DNA of 50,599 nucleotides from JBBQAA01 sp038276395. Its GTDB lineage: Bacteria > Actinomycetota > Thermoleophilia > Solirubrobacterales > Solirubrobacteraceae. Made by a program: the position numbers and the translations under genes. Below the pieces are notes generated by a model. That model saw only the letters and a list, made by a program, of their open reading frames with translations. It was not told the origin of the DNA and made no database searches. Where the stretch lies: the NCBI GenBank assembly GCA_038276395.1, contig JBBQAA010000063.1:1-50599 (forward strand). Reading direction: 5' to 3'. Shown one piece after another: positions 1 to 9,470 of the stretch. The first letter of the stretch is position 1. Each line of letters begins with the position of its first letter.

Positions 1-176
1 GGCGCGCCGCGAGCACCGCGACCGCCTCGTCTCGGCGAAGCGCGCCCGAATCCCATCGGTTTCCGAATGCATCGGGGACCGGCTCGCGGGAGGTGGCGGC
101 GGGCACGCGCCGAGGGTCCCGCGCGGCGGCGTCACGCGTCTACGCCGACCGGCGACGAAACCGCGCCGGAAGCGTG
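1..176. other. Left edge, no gene recognised
   Basis: This GC-rich stretch lies downstream of the minus-strand hspR gene. Reading frames on both strands stay open by composition alone, and none gives a recognisable protein. An ATG on the minus strand at 72-70 opens a frame that runs off the window, but its first residues match no family I know. In many actinobacteria clpB follows hspR, and nothing resembling the ClpB N-terminus is visible here. Confidence 0.4.
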
Positions 177-602
177 TCAGGAATCTTCGCGCGAGAGCCG
201 CACGAGCGCGCCGCCCCGCACGTAGGGCACGATCTCGGCCTTCAGCTCGCGGCGCAGCGCCTCCAGGCGCGCGACCTCGCCGGCTAGGAGCTGGGCGCGG
301 CGCTCGAGCAGGTCGACCTTGCGCTGCGCCCGGGCCAGGCGGTCCTCGAGCTCGAAGACGCGCTCGACGCCCGCGAGGTTCATCCCCCACTCGCAGGTCA
401 TCTCTTGGATCCGGCGCAGGCGCTCGACGTCCTCGTGGGAGTACAGGCGCGTGCCCTTGGGCGAGCGCTTGGGCTCGATCAGGCCGCGCTGCTCGTACAT
501 CCGGAGCGTCTGCGGGTGCATCTCCGCGAGCTCGGCGGCCACGGAGATCATGAAGACTCCGCGGTCACTCGAGACGTCGATCCGGACCCGCCGCGCCATC
601 AC
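177..602 (-). CDS. hspR: HspR, MerR-family heat-shock repressor
   Basis: A 141-residue MerR-type regulator. The N-terminal winged helix-turn-helix contains the signature AEMHPQTLRMYEQRGLI (about residues 27-43), which is typical of HspR. A coiled-coil segment rich in Leu, Arg and Glu (about residues 80-120) would form the dimer. In actinobacteria HspR represses the dnaK operon with DnaK as co-repressor (family knowledge). The gene is last in the operon; its ATG at 602 overlaps the dnaJ stop by four bases, so translation is probably coupled. A second ATG lies one codon downstream. Confidence 0.93.
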   Translation of the reverse strand: MMARRVRIDVSSDRGVFMISVAAELAEMHPQTLRMYEQRGLIEPKRSPKGTRLYSHEDVERLRRIQEMTCEWGMNLAGVERVFELEDRLARAQRKVDLLERRAQLLAGEVARLEALRRELKAEIVPYVRGGALVRLSREDS

Positions 603-1708
603 GCGGTCCCGGCCTCCGCGAAGAGCTTCGCGCGCGGGTCGCCGTCCATGACCTGCGCGAGCTCGTCGACCTTGGCCTCGGCCTCGCGGGAGAGCGTGGC
701 CGGGACGTCGATCAGGAAGCGGTAGCGGATGTCGCCGCGCCCGGACCCGGAGAGCCGGGGCGGGCCCTCGCCGCGCAGGCGCTGGAGCGTGCCGTGCTGC
801 GTGCCCGGCTTGACGCGCAGGCGCTTGCGCCCGGCCAGGGTGGGAACCTCGATCGTGGCCCCGCGGATCGCCTCGGGGATCGTCAGCGGGACGTCAACCT
901 CGACGTTGTCCCCGACGCGCTTGAAGACGGGGGAGTCCGCCACCCGCGTGACGACGTAGAGGTCGCCCGCCTCGCCGCCGCGCAGGCCGGCCTCGCCCTT
1001 GCCGGGCAGGCGGATGCGGGAGCCCTCGCGCACGCCCGCCGGGATCTTCACCTTGTAGCGCTTGACCGTGCGGATCGCCCCCGAGCCCGCGCAGGTCGGG
1101 CACGGATCGTCGATGACGGCGCCCGAGCCGCCGCAGCGCGAGCAGGGCTGCGTCAGCGAGAAGAGTCCCTGGCCCTCGGTCTCCACCCCGCGACCCTGGC
1201 AGACCGGGCAGACGCGGGGGGTCGTGCCGGGCTTCGCACCCGTCCCGTGGCAGGTGCCGCACGGGCTCGAGGTCGGGACCTGGAGCTGGACCTGGGCGCC
1301 GCCCACGGCCTGGGCGAAGGTCAGCGAGACCTCGGTTTCGAGGTCGCGGCCGCGCTGAGCCTGGGCGGGCCCGCGGCCCCGGCCGCGCGCGCCGCCGGCG
1401 CCGCCCGCCGCGCCGCCGAACAGGTTCGAGAGGATGTCGGAGAAGGACCCGCAGTCGGCGGGGGAGAAGCCGCCCGTGGCGAAGGGGCCGGTGCCGCGGT
1501 CGTACTGCTTGCGCTTCTCCGCGTCGCCGAGCACGTCGTAGGCGGCCTGGATCTCCTTGAAGCGCTCCTCCGCCCGCTCGTCCCCGGGATTGCGGTCCGG
1601 GTGGTACTGACGCACGAGCTTGCGATGTGCCTTCTTGATCTCCTCCGGCGAGGCGCCCTTGGCGACACCGAGGAGCTTGTAGAGGTCGGGCTTGGCGGTC
1701 GCGGCCAT
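599..1708 (-). CDS. dnaJ: DnaJ co-chaperone
   Basis: A 369-residue Hsp40 of type I. It has an N-terminal J domain with the HPD tripeptide that stimulates DnaK ATPase (about residues 36-38), then a Gly/Phe/Ala-rich linker. The zinc domain has all four CxxCxGxG repeats (CGTCHGTG, CPVCQGRG, CSRCGGSG, CPTCAGSG), followed by the C-terminal substrate-binding beta domains. It lies 17 bases after grpE and overlaps hspR by four bases. It delivers unfolded clients to DnaK in the cytoplasm. Confidence 0.97.
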   Translation of the reverse strand: MAATAKPDLYKLLGVAKGASPEEIKKAHRKLVRQYHPDRNPGDERAEERFKEIQAAYDVLGDAEKRKQYDRGTGPFATGGFSPADCGSFSDILSNLFGGAAGGAGGARGRGRGPAQAQRGRDLETEVSLTFAQAVGGAQVQLQVPTSSPCGTCHGTGAKPGTTPRVCPVCQGRGVETEGQGLFSLTQPCSRCGGSGAVIDDPCPTCAGSGAIRTVKRYKVKIPAGVREGSRIRLPGKGEAGLRGGEAGDLYVVTRVADSPVFKRVGDNVEVDVPLTIPEAIRGATIEVPTLAGRKRLRVKPGTQHGTLQRLRGEGPPRLSGSGRGDIRYRFLIDVPATLSREAEAKVDELAQVMDGDPRAKLFAEAGTA

Positions 1709-1725
1709 GGCTGCGGGTCCGCTCC

Positions 1726-2301
1726 CTAGGCGGCGACGACGACGCGTGCGGGGCGGAGCACCGCGCCGCCCGCGCGGTAGCCGCGCTGGTAAACCGCGGT
1801 GATCGTGCCCGCCTCGACGCCCTCGGCCGGCGCCTGGGTCATCGCCTCGTGGACCGTGGGATCGAAGGCCTCGCCGTCGGGCGAGTAGGACTCGACCCCG
1901 AGGCGCTCGAGGGCGGCGTGGAGCTCCTTCTCGGCGTTCCGCAGCGCGCGTGCGGCCTCGTCGTCCTCCTCGCCAATGTGCTCGAGGGCGATGGTGATGT
2001 GGTCGAGCGGCTGGAGCAGCTCGGTCACCACCTTGGCGATTCCGCGGGCCTCGGCGGCGGCGACGTCGCGGCCCGCGCGCTTGCGGTAGTTCTCGAAGTC
2101 GGCCTGCGTGCGCTGAGCCAGGGCGAGGTACTCGTCGCGCTTGGCGGCGAGGTCCTCCTCCAGCTCGAGCGCCGTCTCGGTCTCGGTGTCGGCGTCCGGC
2201 ACCGGCTCCGGCTCCGAGTCGGGGGCGGCGGCCTCGGCGGCCGCCCCCTCCTCCACGGTCTCGTCCTGCGCGGCCAGCTCCTGCTCGGTCTCAGAGCTCA
2301 T
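1726..2301 (-). CDS. grpE: GrpE nucleotide exchange factor
   Basis: A 191-residue GrpE. The first ~45 residues are acidic and rich in Glu/Ala/Asp, as in many GrpE tails. A long helix follows (DEYLALAQRTQADFENYRKR, about residues 56-75), with the typical NYRKR pairing motif. The C-terminal beta domain contains the conserved HEAM motif. It releases ADP from DnaK. The gene starts 6 bases after the dnaK stop, so it is co-transcribed. Confidence 0.96.
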   Translation of the reverse strand: MSSETEQELAAQDETVEEGAAAEAAAPDSEPEPVPDADTETETALELEEDLAAKRDEYLALAQRTQADFENYRKRAGRDVAAAEARGIAKVVTELLQPLDHITIALEHIGEEDDEAARALRNAEKELHAALERLGVESYSPDGEAFDPTVHEAMTQAPAEGVEAGTITAVYQRGYRAGGAVLRPARVVVAA

Positions 2302-2307
2302 GACCCG

Positions 2308-4224
<1,917 letters not shown>

Positions 4225-4405
4225 GTTCTTCGTGACTCCCTGTAGTTCCTAGGTCGTGAAAATCTTAGTCGGAGTGTAGCAGATGTGGTGGCGACCGCAG
4301 CGCGGATTCTGGCCCTGCGGCGAGCCCGGCCGGGCCGGGCTGGGGAAGGCGAGGGAGGCGGGGAGCGCCCCGGTCGCTTCCCGCACTTATGGTCCTCCAG
4401 CGCCC

Positions 4406-4927
4406 TTAACTGCGGAAACCGCACCGGGGGCCGGCGGCGACGGCGTTCGCCACGGTCGACCAGCGCGCCAGGCGGGGGTTCGCGTCGAGGACAACGGGCA
4501 TTCCCGCGGCGAGGGCGAGCTCTCGCGCCCGCATCGTCACCTCCCGCTCCTCCCGGCCCACGAGCGTGTTCGAGGCGAAGAACAGAGCCTCGGCGCCGGC
4601 CAGCGCCTCCTCCGGCGACGGCGTCGAGGGCGGTGGCGATCTCGTCCCCGTAGATCTGGAAGTCCGGCTCGCCGCCCGCGGCGACGGTGACGAACGCGAC
4701 GGCCGTTCGGGCGTCCGGAACGAGGGAGAAGTGAGCGAGGCCGACGCCCTCGCGCGCGAGACCGCCGCGCAGCCAGGCCCCCAGGCGTCGTCGCCCGCGC
4801 CGCCCGCCAGCTCCACCTCGGCGCCGAGCCGCGCGGCGTGGACCGCGACGTTGGCCGTCGCGCCGCCCGGATGGGGCACGAACGATCGCGCGTCGACGAG
4901 CGCCTCGCCGAGACAGAGGGTCGGCAC
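4406..4927 (-). pseudogene. PfkB-family sugar kinase, frameshifted and truncated
   Basis: The main frame opens like a PfkB/ribokinase protein (CLGEALVD, then PGGATANVAVHAARLGAEVEL and GGAGDDAWG). Homology then moves to another frame near 4776-4786 (AWLRGGLAREGVGLAHF, then TAVAFVTV and the E(I)ATALDAV stretch). It returns to the first frame near 4620 (SPEEALAGAEALFFASNTL, then PVVLDANPR). The gene stops at a TAA soon after, at 4408-4406. Family members are about 300 residues with a C-terminal GAGD catalytic motif; here roughly the last 130 residues are missing. Two compensating single-base shifts plus truncation make this a decayed gene. It is divergent from the hydrolase that starts at 4947. 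Confidence 0.8.
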
Positions 4928-4946
4928 CGAGCGCGAAGATAGGCGA

Positions 4947-5750
4947 ATGCGGACGCGGACGTCGGAGCTCGCCGGAATGCCCGTGCGCTGGTACGAGGGC
5001 GCCGCCGACGGCCCCGGAGCGCGGCGCGCCCTCCTCCTGCACGGGCTCCCGTCCTCGGGTGCGCAGTGGGAGCCCTTCCTGGACGCTCGCGGCGGGCTCG
5101 CGCCGGACCTCCCCGGGTTCGGGCAGACCGGTAAGCCCGGGTACTTCTCCTACGACTTCGCGGGCTACGCCGGCTGGCTCGAGGCCTTCGCCGAGCAGTC
5201 CGGGCTCGAGGAGCCGTTCGACCTCGTCGTGCACGGCTGGGGCGCCGTCGGGCTCCCGTGGGCGCTGGCCCGCCCGGAGCGCGTCCGCCGCCTCGTGCTG
5301 CTCGCCCCGCAACCCCTCCTGCCGGATTTCCGCTGGGGGCGGGCGGCGAGCCTCCTGCGCCGCCGCGTGCTCGGCGAATCGGCGATCGGGTTCGGCTTTC
5401 GCCCCGTGTTCGACCGGGCGCTCGAGCGCCTGCACGGCGGCCCGCTGCCCGCGGACTTCAAGCGGGCGCGGTGGGCCGACTTCGATCCCGGGACCCAGCG
5501 CGCCGTGCTCCGTCTGCTGCGCGCGGGGGATCCGGAGACGCTCGCGCGGGAAGGGAGAGGACTCTCATCGTTTCCCGGCGAGGTGCTGTTAGCTTGGGGC
5601 GCCGTTGACGGACATCTCGGCCCGGAGTGGGCCGGCGCCTACGCGGAGCGGTTTCCTCAGGCCGAGGTCCGGATCGCCCGCGGCGCAGGACACTGGCAGT
5701 GGCTCGACGACCCGGACGTCGTCGGCGCCGTGAGCCGCTTCCTCGCGTAG
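4947..5750 (+). CDS. Alpha/beta-fold hydrolase
   Basis: A 267-residue alpha/beta hydrolase of unknown substrate. The oxyanion-hole motif LLLHGLPSSG follows strand 3. The nucleophile elbow, normally GxSxG, reads VVHGWGAVG, so the usual serine is replaced by Trp. The C-terminal catalytic His is in GAGHWQWLDDP. ATG 4947 gives the usual N-terminus with the short first strand (MPVRWYEG); a second in-frame ATG at 4977 is possible. The altered elbow makes serine-hydrolase activity uncertain; related HGWG elbows occur in haloalkane-dehalogenase-like proteins, where Asp is the nucleophile. The start is 19 bases from the start of the divergent PfkB pseudogene. Confidence 0.85.
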   Translation: MRTRTSELAGMPVRWYEGAADGPGARRALLLHGLPSSGAQWEPFLDARGGLAPDLPGFGQTGKPGYFSYDFAGYAGWLEAFAEQSGLEEPFDLVVHGWGAVGLPWALARPERVRRLVLLAPQPLLPDFRWGRAASLLRRRVLGESAIGFGFRPVFDRALERLHGGPLPADFKRARWADFDPGTQRAVLRLLRAGDPETLAREGRGLSSFPGEVLLAWGAVDGHLGPEWAGAYAERFPQAEVRIARGAGHWQWLDDPDVVGAVSRFLA

Positions 5751-5760
5751 CGCCTCGCCG

Positions 5761-5794
5761 CTCCGGCGCCGTGACATGGCGGCGCGCACCGGAG
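5761..5794 (+). terminator. Possible hairpin terminator after the hydrolase
   Basis: CTCCGG at 5761-5766 pairs with CCGGAG at 5789-5794, and an inner CGCCG/CGGCG extends the stem. There is no T-run. It lies just after the hydrolase stop and before the CAP-domain gene. Confidence 0.4.
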
Positions 5795-5851
5795 GCGCCG
5801 CCCCCAGGGCCGGGAACCAAAACGTATCGCGCTGAAAAGGGGTTGCCGCCC

Positions 5852-6322
5852 ATGCTTCGCCACGCTCGCCTGTCGCTCGTCGTCGTGCTCGTCCTCGGGC
5901 TCCTCGCTCCTGCCGCCTCGGCCTCCGGCCGGGTCCGGGGCCGCGCCGACCGCGTCGAGCTCGCCGTCGCCCACCTGGTCAACGGCGTTCGCCGTCACTA
6001 CGGGCTGCGCCCGCTGTCCCTCTCGCGCCGGATGACCCGGGGTGCCGCGGCACATTCGGCCGTCATGGCCCGGAGCCGCACCGTCTTTCACGGGAGCTGG
6101 GGCGCGCGCGTGGCGCGAAGCGCCCGCACCCCCGTCGTCGGGGAGGTCATCGGCTGGCTGCGCGGCCCGCGGGGTCTGCGCCAGGCGCGGGTGGTCGTCC
6201 GCGACTGGCTGCGCTCGGCCCCGCACCGCCGGGCGCTCCTCGCGCCCGGCTTTCGCCGGATCGGCGTCGGGCGCCGCCGCGGCTACGGGGGGACCTTCTT
6301 CACCGCCGATCTCGCGCGCTGA
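5852..6322 (+). CDS. Secreted CAP/SCP-domain protein
   Basis: A 156-residue protein with a signal peptide (MLRHARLSLVVVLVLGLLA, cleavage probably after ASA near residue 25). It is followed by a compact CAP domain: N-G-V-R-x-x-Y-G-L-R-P-L, AAAHSAVMA with the first CAP His, FHGSW with a second conserved His, and a GEVIGW segment in the place of GENI. The C-terminal RIGVGRRRGYGGTFFTADL matches the end of bacterial CAP domains. Its role outside the cell is unknown. AAAGGGG at 5836-5842 is a good ribosome binding site for ATG 5852. Confidence 0.88.
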   Translation: MLRHARLSLVVVLVLGLLAPAASASGRVRGRADRVELAVAHLVNGVRRHYGLRPLSLSRRMTRGAAAHSAVMARSRTVFHGSWGARVARSARTPVVGEVIGWLRGPRGLRQARVVVRDWLRSAPHRRALLAPGFRRIGVGRRRGYGGTFFTADLAR

Positions 6323-6363
6323 GCGCGCCTTCCGGGGCGACCTCGGCGGATAGGGTCGCGGGC

Positions 6364-7929
6364 GTGGCCCTCGCGCTCCGGCTCCCCGTCGCCCGAGCCG
6401 CGCGGAGCCCGCTCCTGCCCGTCGGCCTGGCGAGCGCGGCGGCGGCGCTCTACCTCCTCATCAGGCCCCCGAGCGCCGACCTCGCCGCCCACCTCTACCG
6501 CGCCGGGCTGTTCCGCCGCCAAGGCCTCGCGGTGTGGGACGGCAACTGGTACGGCGGCCACCACGTCCCGGCCTACTCGCTGCTCTTCCCGCCGCTCGAG
6601 GCCTACCTGCGCCCGCGGCTCGCGGGGGCGCTCGCGGCGGTCGCCGCGGCGTGGCTGTTCGCGCTGCTGGCGCGGGCGCGATGGGGGGAGCGCGGATCGC
6701 TCGCCGCGGCGTGGTTCGCGCTCGGCACGGCGACGCTGCTCCTGACGGGGCGGCTGACCTTCGCCGCCGGCGTGTCCGCGGCGCTCCTCGCGCTCTGGGG
6801 GTGGGAGCGCGGCGGGGCGGGGGCGGGGGCGGCGGGGGGCGTCCTCACCGGCCTCACGAGCCCGGTGGCCGGGCTCTTCCTCGCCCTGGCCGCGCTCGCC
6901 ACGCGGCGCCGGGCCGGAGCGCTCGTCGCCGCCGCCGCGCTCGGGCCACCGCTCGTGGTCATTCTGCTCTTGCCCGAGGGCGGAACCGAGCCCTTCCCCT
7001 TCGGCTCGCTCTGGCCGGTGCTCGTGCTCGCCGCGGGCGCCGTGCTCCTCCTCCCCCGCGAGGAGGGAGCGCTCCGGCGCGGCGCGGTGCTCTACGGCGC
7101 GCTGTGCCTGGGCGCCTTCCTCGTCCCGAGCGCGCTCGGGTCAAACGCCGTCCGCCTCGCCCCGCTCGTCGCCGGGCCGCTCGCGGCCGGCGCGCTGCGG
7201 GGCCGGCGCGACCGCCTGCTCGCCGCCCTCGCCCTGCCCCTCCTGGCCTGGCAGTGGGCGGCGCCCGTGCGCGACGTGCACACGGCGGCCGGCGACCCGT
7301 CCACCCGGGCCGCCTACTACACCGGCGTCCGCGCCTTCCTCGAGCGCGCGCTGGCCTCGGGCCCGCCCGGCCGCGTCGAGGTTCCCTTCACCCGCAACCA
7401 CTGGGAGGCGGCGTTGCTCGCCCCGCACGTGCCGCTCGCCCGGGGCTGGGAGCGCCAGCTCGACCGCCGCCTGGACCAGCTCTTCTACCGGCCGCTCACG
7501 GTCGTCGCCTACCGCCGCTGGCTCGGCGCCCTCGCCGTCCGCTTCGTGGCGCTGCCCGACGTCCGCCTCGACTACGCGGGTGCGGCCGAGGGGCGACTCG
7601 TGGCCACGCCGCGGCCGTGGCTTCGCCCGGTCTACGCCGACGCCCACTGGCGCGTCTTTTCTGTGCGCGGCGCGGCGCCGCTGTCCACGGGCGCGGCGCG
7701 GGCCGTGCGGCTCGGGAGCGACACCGTCCGCCTGCGCGCGCTGCGAGCCGGACCGGCGCTCGTCCGCGTGCGCTTCACCCCCTACTGGGCGCTCGCCCGC
7801 GGGCGCGGGTGCGTGCGCCGGGCGCCCGGCGGCTTCACGCGGATCGACGTCCGCGGGCCCGGCCCGTTACGGCTCGAAATCGCCTTCGACCCGCGCCGCG
7901 CCGGGCGGACGGGCCCCCGGTGTCGATAG
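6364..7929 (+). CDS. Polytopic membrane protein, GT-C-like (function unknown)
   Basis: A 521-residue protein with many Ala/Leu-rich transmembrane segments over residues 1-330 and a soluble, probably extracytoplasmic, C-terminal part. The first loop has DLAAHLYRAGLF and a GNWYGGHHVPAYS segment. An acidic residue in this loop beside the membrane recalls GT-C glycosyltransferases that use lipid-linked sugars, but I cannot assign it to a family. The start is GTG 6364. It lies 11 bases before the PAP2 gene, so it is probably part of the inositol-lipid operon. Confidence 0.75.
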   Translation: MALALRLPVARAARSPLLPVGLASAAAALYLLIRPPSADLAAHLYRAGLFRRQGLAVWDGNWYGGHHVPAYSLLFPPLEAYLRPRLAGALAAVAAAWLFALLARARWGERGSLAAAWFALGTATLLLTGRLTFAAGVSAALLALWGWERGGAGAGAAGGVLTGLTSPVAGLFLALAALATRRRAGALVAAAALGPPLVVILLLPEGGTEPFPFGSLWPVLVLAAGAVLLLPREEGALRRGAVLYGALCLGAFLVPSALGSNAVRLAPLVAGPLAAGALRGRRDRLLAALALPLLAWQWAAPVRDVHTAAGDPSTRAAYYTGVRAFLERALASGPPGRVEVPFTRNHWEAALLAPHVPLARGWERQLDRRLDQLFYRPLTVVAYRRWLGALAVRFVALPDVRLDYAGAAEGRLVATPRPWLRPVYADAHWRVFSVRGAAPLSTGAARAVRLGSDTVRLRALRAGPALVRVRFTPYWALARGRGCVRRAPGGFTRIDVRGPGPLRLEIAFDPRRAGRTGPRCR

Positions 7930-7940
7930 GGTTGCCGCCG

Positions 7941-8714
7941 ATGTTCCCTCGTCAGATCGAGGCGCGGCTGCTTCCGCGCGGGCGGAGCGACGCGCTTCGC
8001 CAGTTGCTGCTGTTCGCCGTGGCCTACTCGGGCTACTCGATCGTGCGTGGCCTCGTCGACCACCGGACCGCGATCGCCTTCTGGAACGCGACCAAGGTCA
8101 TCACCCTGGAGCACCGGCTGCACTTCTTCGTAGAGCCCTCGATCCAGGCCTGGGCCACCTCCACCGGGTGGATCATCGACGCCGCGAGCTGGATGTACGT
8201 CAACTCGCACTTCGTCATCACCCTCGGGGCGATCGTCTGGCTCTACCTGTTCCGCAACGAGTCCTTCTACTTCTTCCGGAACATGCTCATGGTCGCCATG
8301 GGCATCGCGCTGATCGGCTACTACCTCTACCCGACGGCCCCGCCGCGGCTCATGACCGAGTGGGGCTTCACGGACTCGGTGGCGAAGTTCACGGGGATCT
8401 CGGAGACCAGCGGCCCGGTCACCGCGCTCGTCAACCTCTACGCCGCGGTGCCCTCGATGCACGTTGCCTTCGCGCTCATGGTCGGGTGGCCGCTCTCGCG
8501 GCTCGTGCGGCCCCGGCCGCTCAAGGTCATGTGGGCGTTCTATCCCTTCCTCGTCACCTTCGTCGTCGTCGCCACGGGCAACCACTACCTCTTCGACGCC
8601 ATCCTCGGCGCCGCCACCGCCGGCGTCTCCGCGCTCGCCGCGCACCGGCTGCTGGCCCGCGCCCGCCCCGCCGCGTGGGCGTTCCAGCCCGCCCGGGCCG
8701 AGGCCGCGGCTTGA
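7941..8714 (+). CDS. PAP2-superfamily membrane phosphatase/transferase
   Basis: A 257-residue integral membrane protein with about six transmembrane helices. The PAP2 active site is present in the form used by Aur1/inositol-phosphorylceramide-synthase-like proteins: PSMH (about residues 171-174) and HYLFD (about residues 215-219), which supply the two His and the Asp. Such enzymes remove or transfer a phosphate from a lipid at the membrane surface. The stop overlaps the TTG start of the PIP-synthase-like gene (TTGA). This neighbourhood suggests a role in dephosphorylating phosphatidylinositol phosphate (inference). ATG 7941 was chosen because it follows the previous stop closely and precedes the first hydrophobic segment. 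Confidence 0.86.
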   Translation: MFPRQIEARLLPRGRSDALRQLLLFAVAYSGYSIVRGLVDHRTAIAFWNATKVITLEHRLHFFVEPSIQAWATSTGWIIDAASWMYVNSHFVITLGAIVWLYLFRNESFYFFRNMLMVAMGIALIGYYLYPTAPPRLMTEWGFTDSVAKFTGISETSGPVTALVNLYAAVPSMHVAFALMVGWPLSRLVRPRPLKVMWAFYPFLVTFVVVATGNHYLFDAILGAATAGVSALAAHRLLARARPAAWAFQPARAEAAA

Positions 8715-9307
8715 CCGCCGCCCGCGGCGACCTTCCCACCCGCGCGCGCAACCGGCTCATCGAGTCGCGCCTGACGCCGAACGCGATCTCGCTCACGGGC
8801 TTTGGCCTGAACGTGGTGGCCGCGGTCCTCGTCTCACAGCGGCTGTTCTTCCTCGGCGGGGTCGCGTTCGTCGTCGGCTCGGTCTGCGACACGCTCGACG
8901 GGCGCTACTCGCGCATGTCCGGAAAGGGGACCCCGTTCGGCGCCTTCCTCGACTCCACGCTCGACCGGCTCGAGGAGGGCATCGTGCTCACCGCCGTGGC
9001 CGCCTATTTCGCCGCCCGGGGGAACGACTTCGCGGTGGCGGCCGTGGTCATCGCCGTCCTCGCCTCGCTCATGGTCTCCTACACCCGCGCTCGGGCCGAG
9101 GCGCTCGGGGTCGAGTGCAAGGTCGGGCTCGCCACCCGCGCCGTGCGCGTCGTCATCCTCTCGATCGGGCTGCTGTTCGCGCGCGGCGCCTCGCTCGGGG
9201 ACTTCTCCCTGCTCGCCGCCTCGGTCTACGTGCTCGCGGTGCTCGGGATCTTCACCGTGGGCCAGCGCATCTGGCACGTGCGCGGGGAGCTCTCGAAGGC
9301 GGCGTGA
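8711..9307 (+). CDS. CDP-alcohol phosphotransferase, probable phosphatidylinositol-phosphate synthase
   Basis: A 198-residue membrane enzyme. The CDP-alcohol signature D-x2-D-G-x2-[A]-R-x8-G-x3-D-x3-D appears as DTLDGRYSR, then eight residues, GAFLDSTLD. The only change is Ser for Ala before the Arg. This family transfers a phosphatidyl group from CDP-diacylglycerol to an alcohol. In actinobacteria the acceptor for the member next to inositol genes is myo-inositol-1-phosphate. The next gene is ino1, which makes that substrate, so PIP synthase is the likely assignment; PgsA-type phosphatidylglycerol-phosphate synthase is the alternative. The start is TTG 8711, overlapping the PAP2 stop. Confidence 0.87.
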   Translation: MTAARGDLPTRARNRLIESRLTPNAISLTGFGLNVVAAVLVSQRLFFLGGVAFVVGSVCDTLDGRYSRMSGKGTPFGAFLDSTLDRLEEGIVLTAVAAYFAARGNDFAVAAVVIAVLASLMVSYTRARAEALGVECKVGLATRAVRVVILSIGLLFARGASLGDFSLLAASVYVLAVLGIFTVGQRIWHVRGELSKAA

Positions 9308-9457
9308 GACCCGGGCGCGGGCGGCCGCGCCGTATGCTCTGCGGTACGCCCGGCGCGTCCCCGCCCGCGCGCTGCCGTTCGCGGGGGACCACGCGCCGCA
9401 CCGCGGGACCCTGTAACCGGACCCTTCCGGCGGGTTCCATTCCCTGGACTCTCGAGC

Positions 9458-9463
9458 AGGAGG
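9458..9463 (+). promoter_or_regulatory. Strong ribosome binding site for TTG-started ino1
   Basis: AGGAGG lies 7 bases before TTG 9471 and supports this non-ATG start. A TATGCT at 9333-9338 could be a -10 element, which would give a leader of about 125 bases. Confidence 0.75.
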
Positions 9464-9470
9464 ACTTACC

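Noticed and set aside
1..176. Start of clpB after hspR
   Set aside because: The order is common in actinobacteria, but no ClpB N-terminal sequence is visible; the only minus-strand ATG gives an unrelated short peptide.
5057..5608. Several open frames overlapping the hydrolase at 4947-5750 on both strands
   Set aside because: They are frame shadows rich in Arg, Pro and Ala with no conserved motif; the hydrolase frame carries all recognisable sequence.
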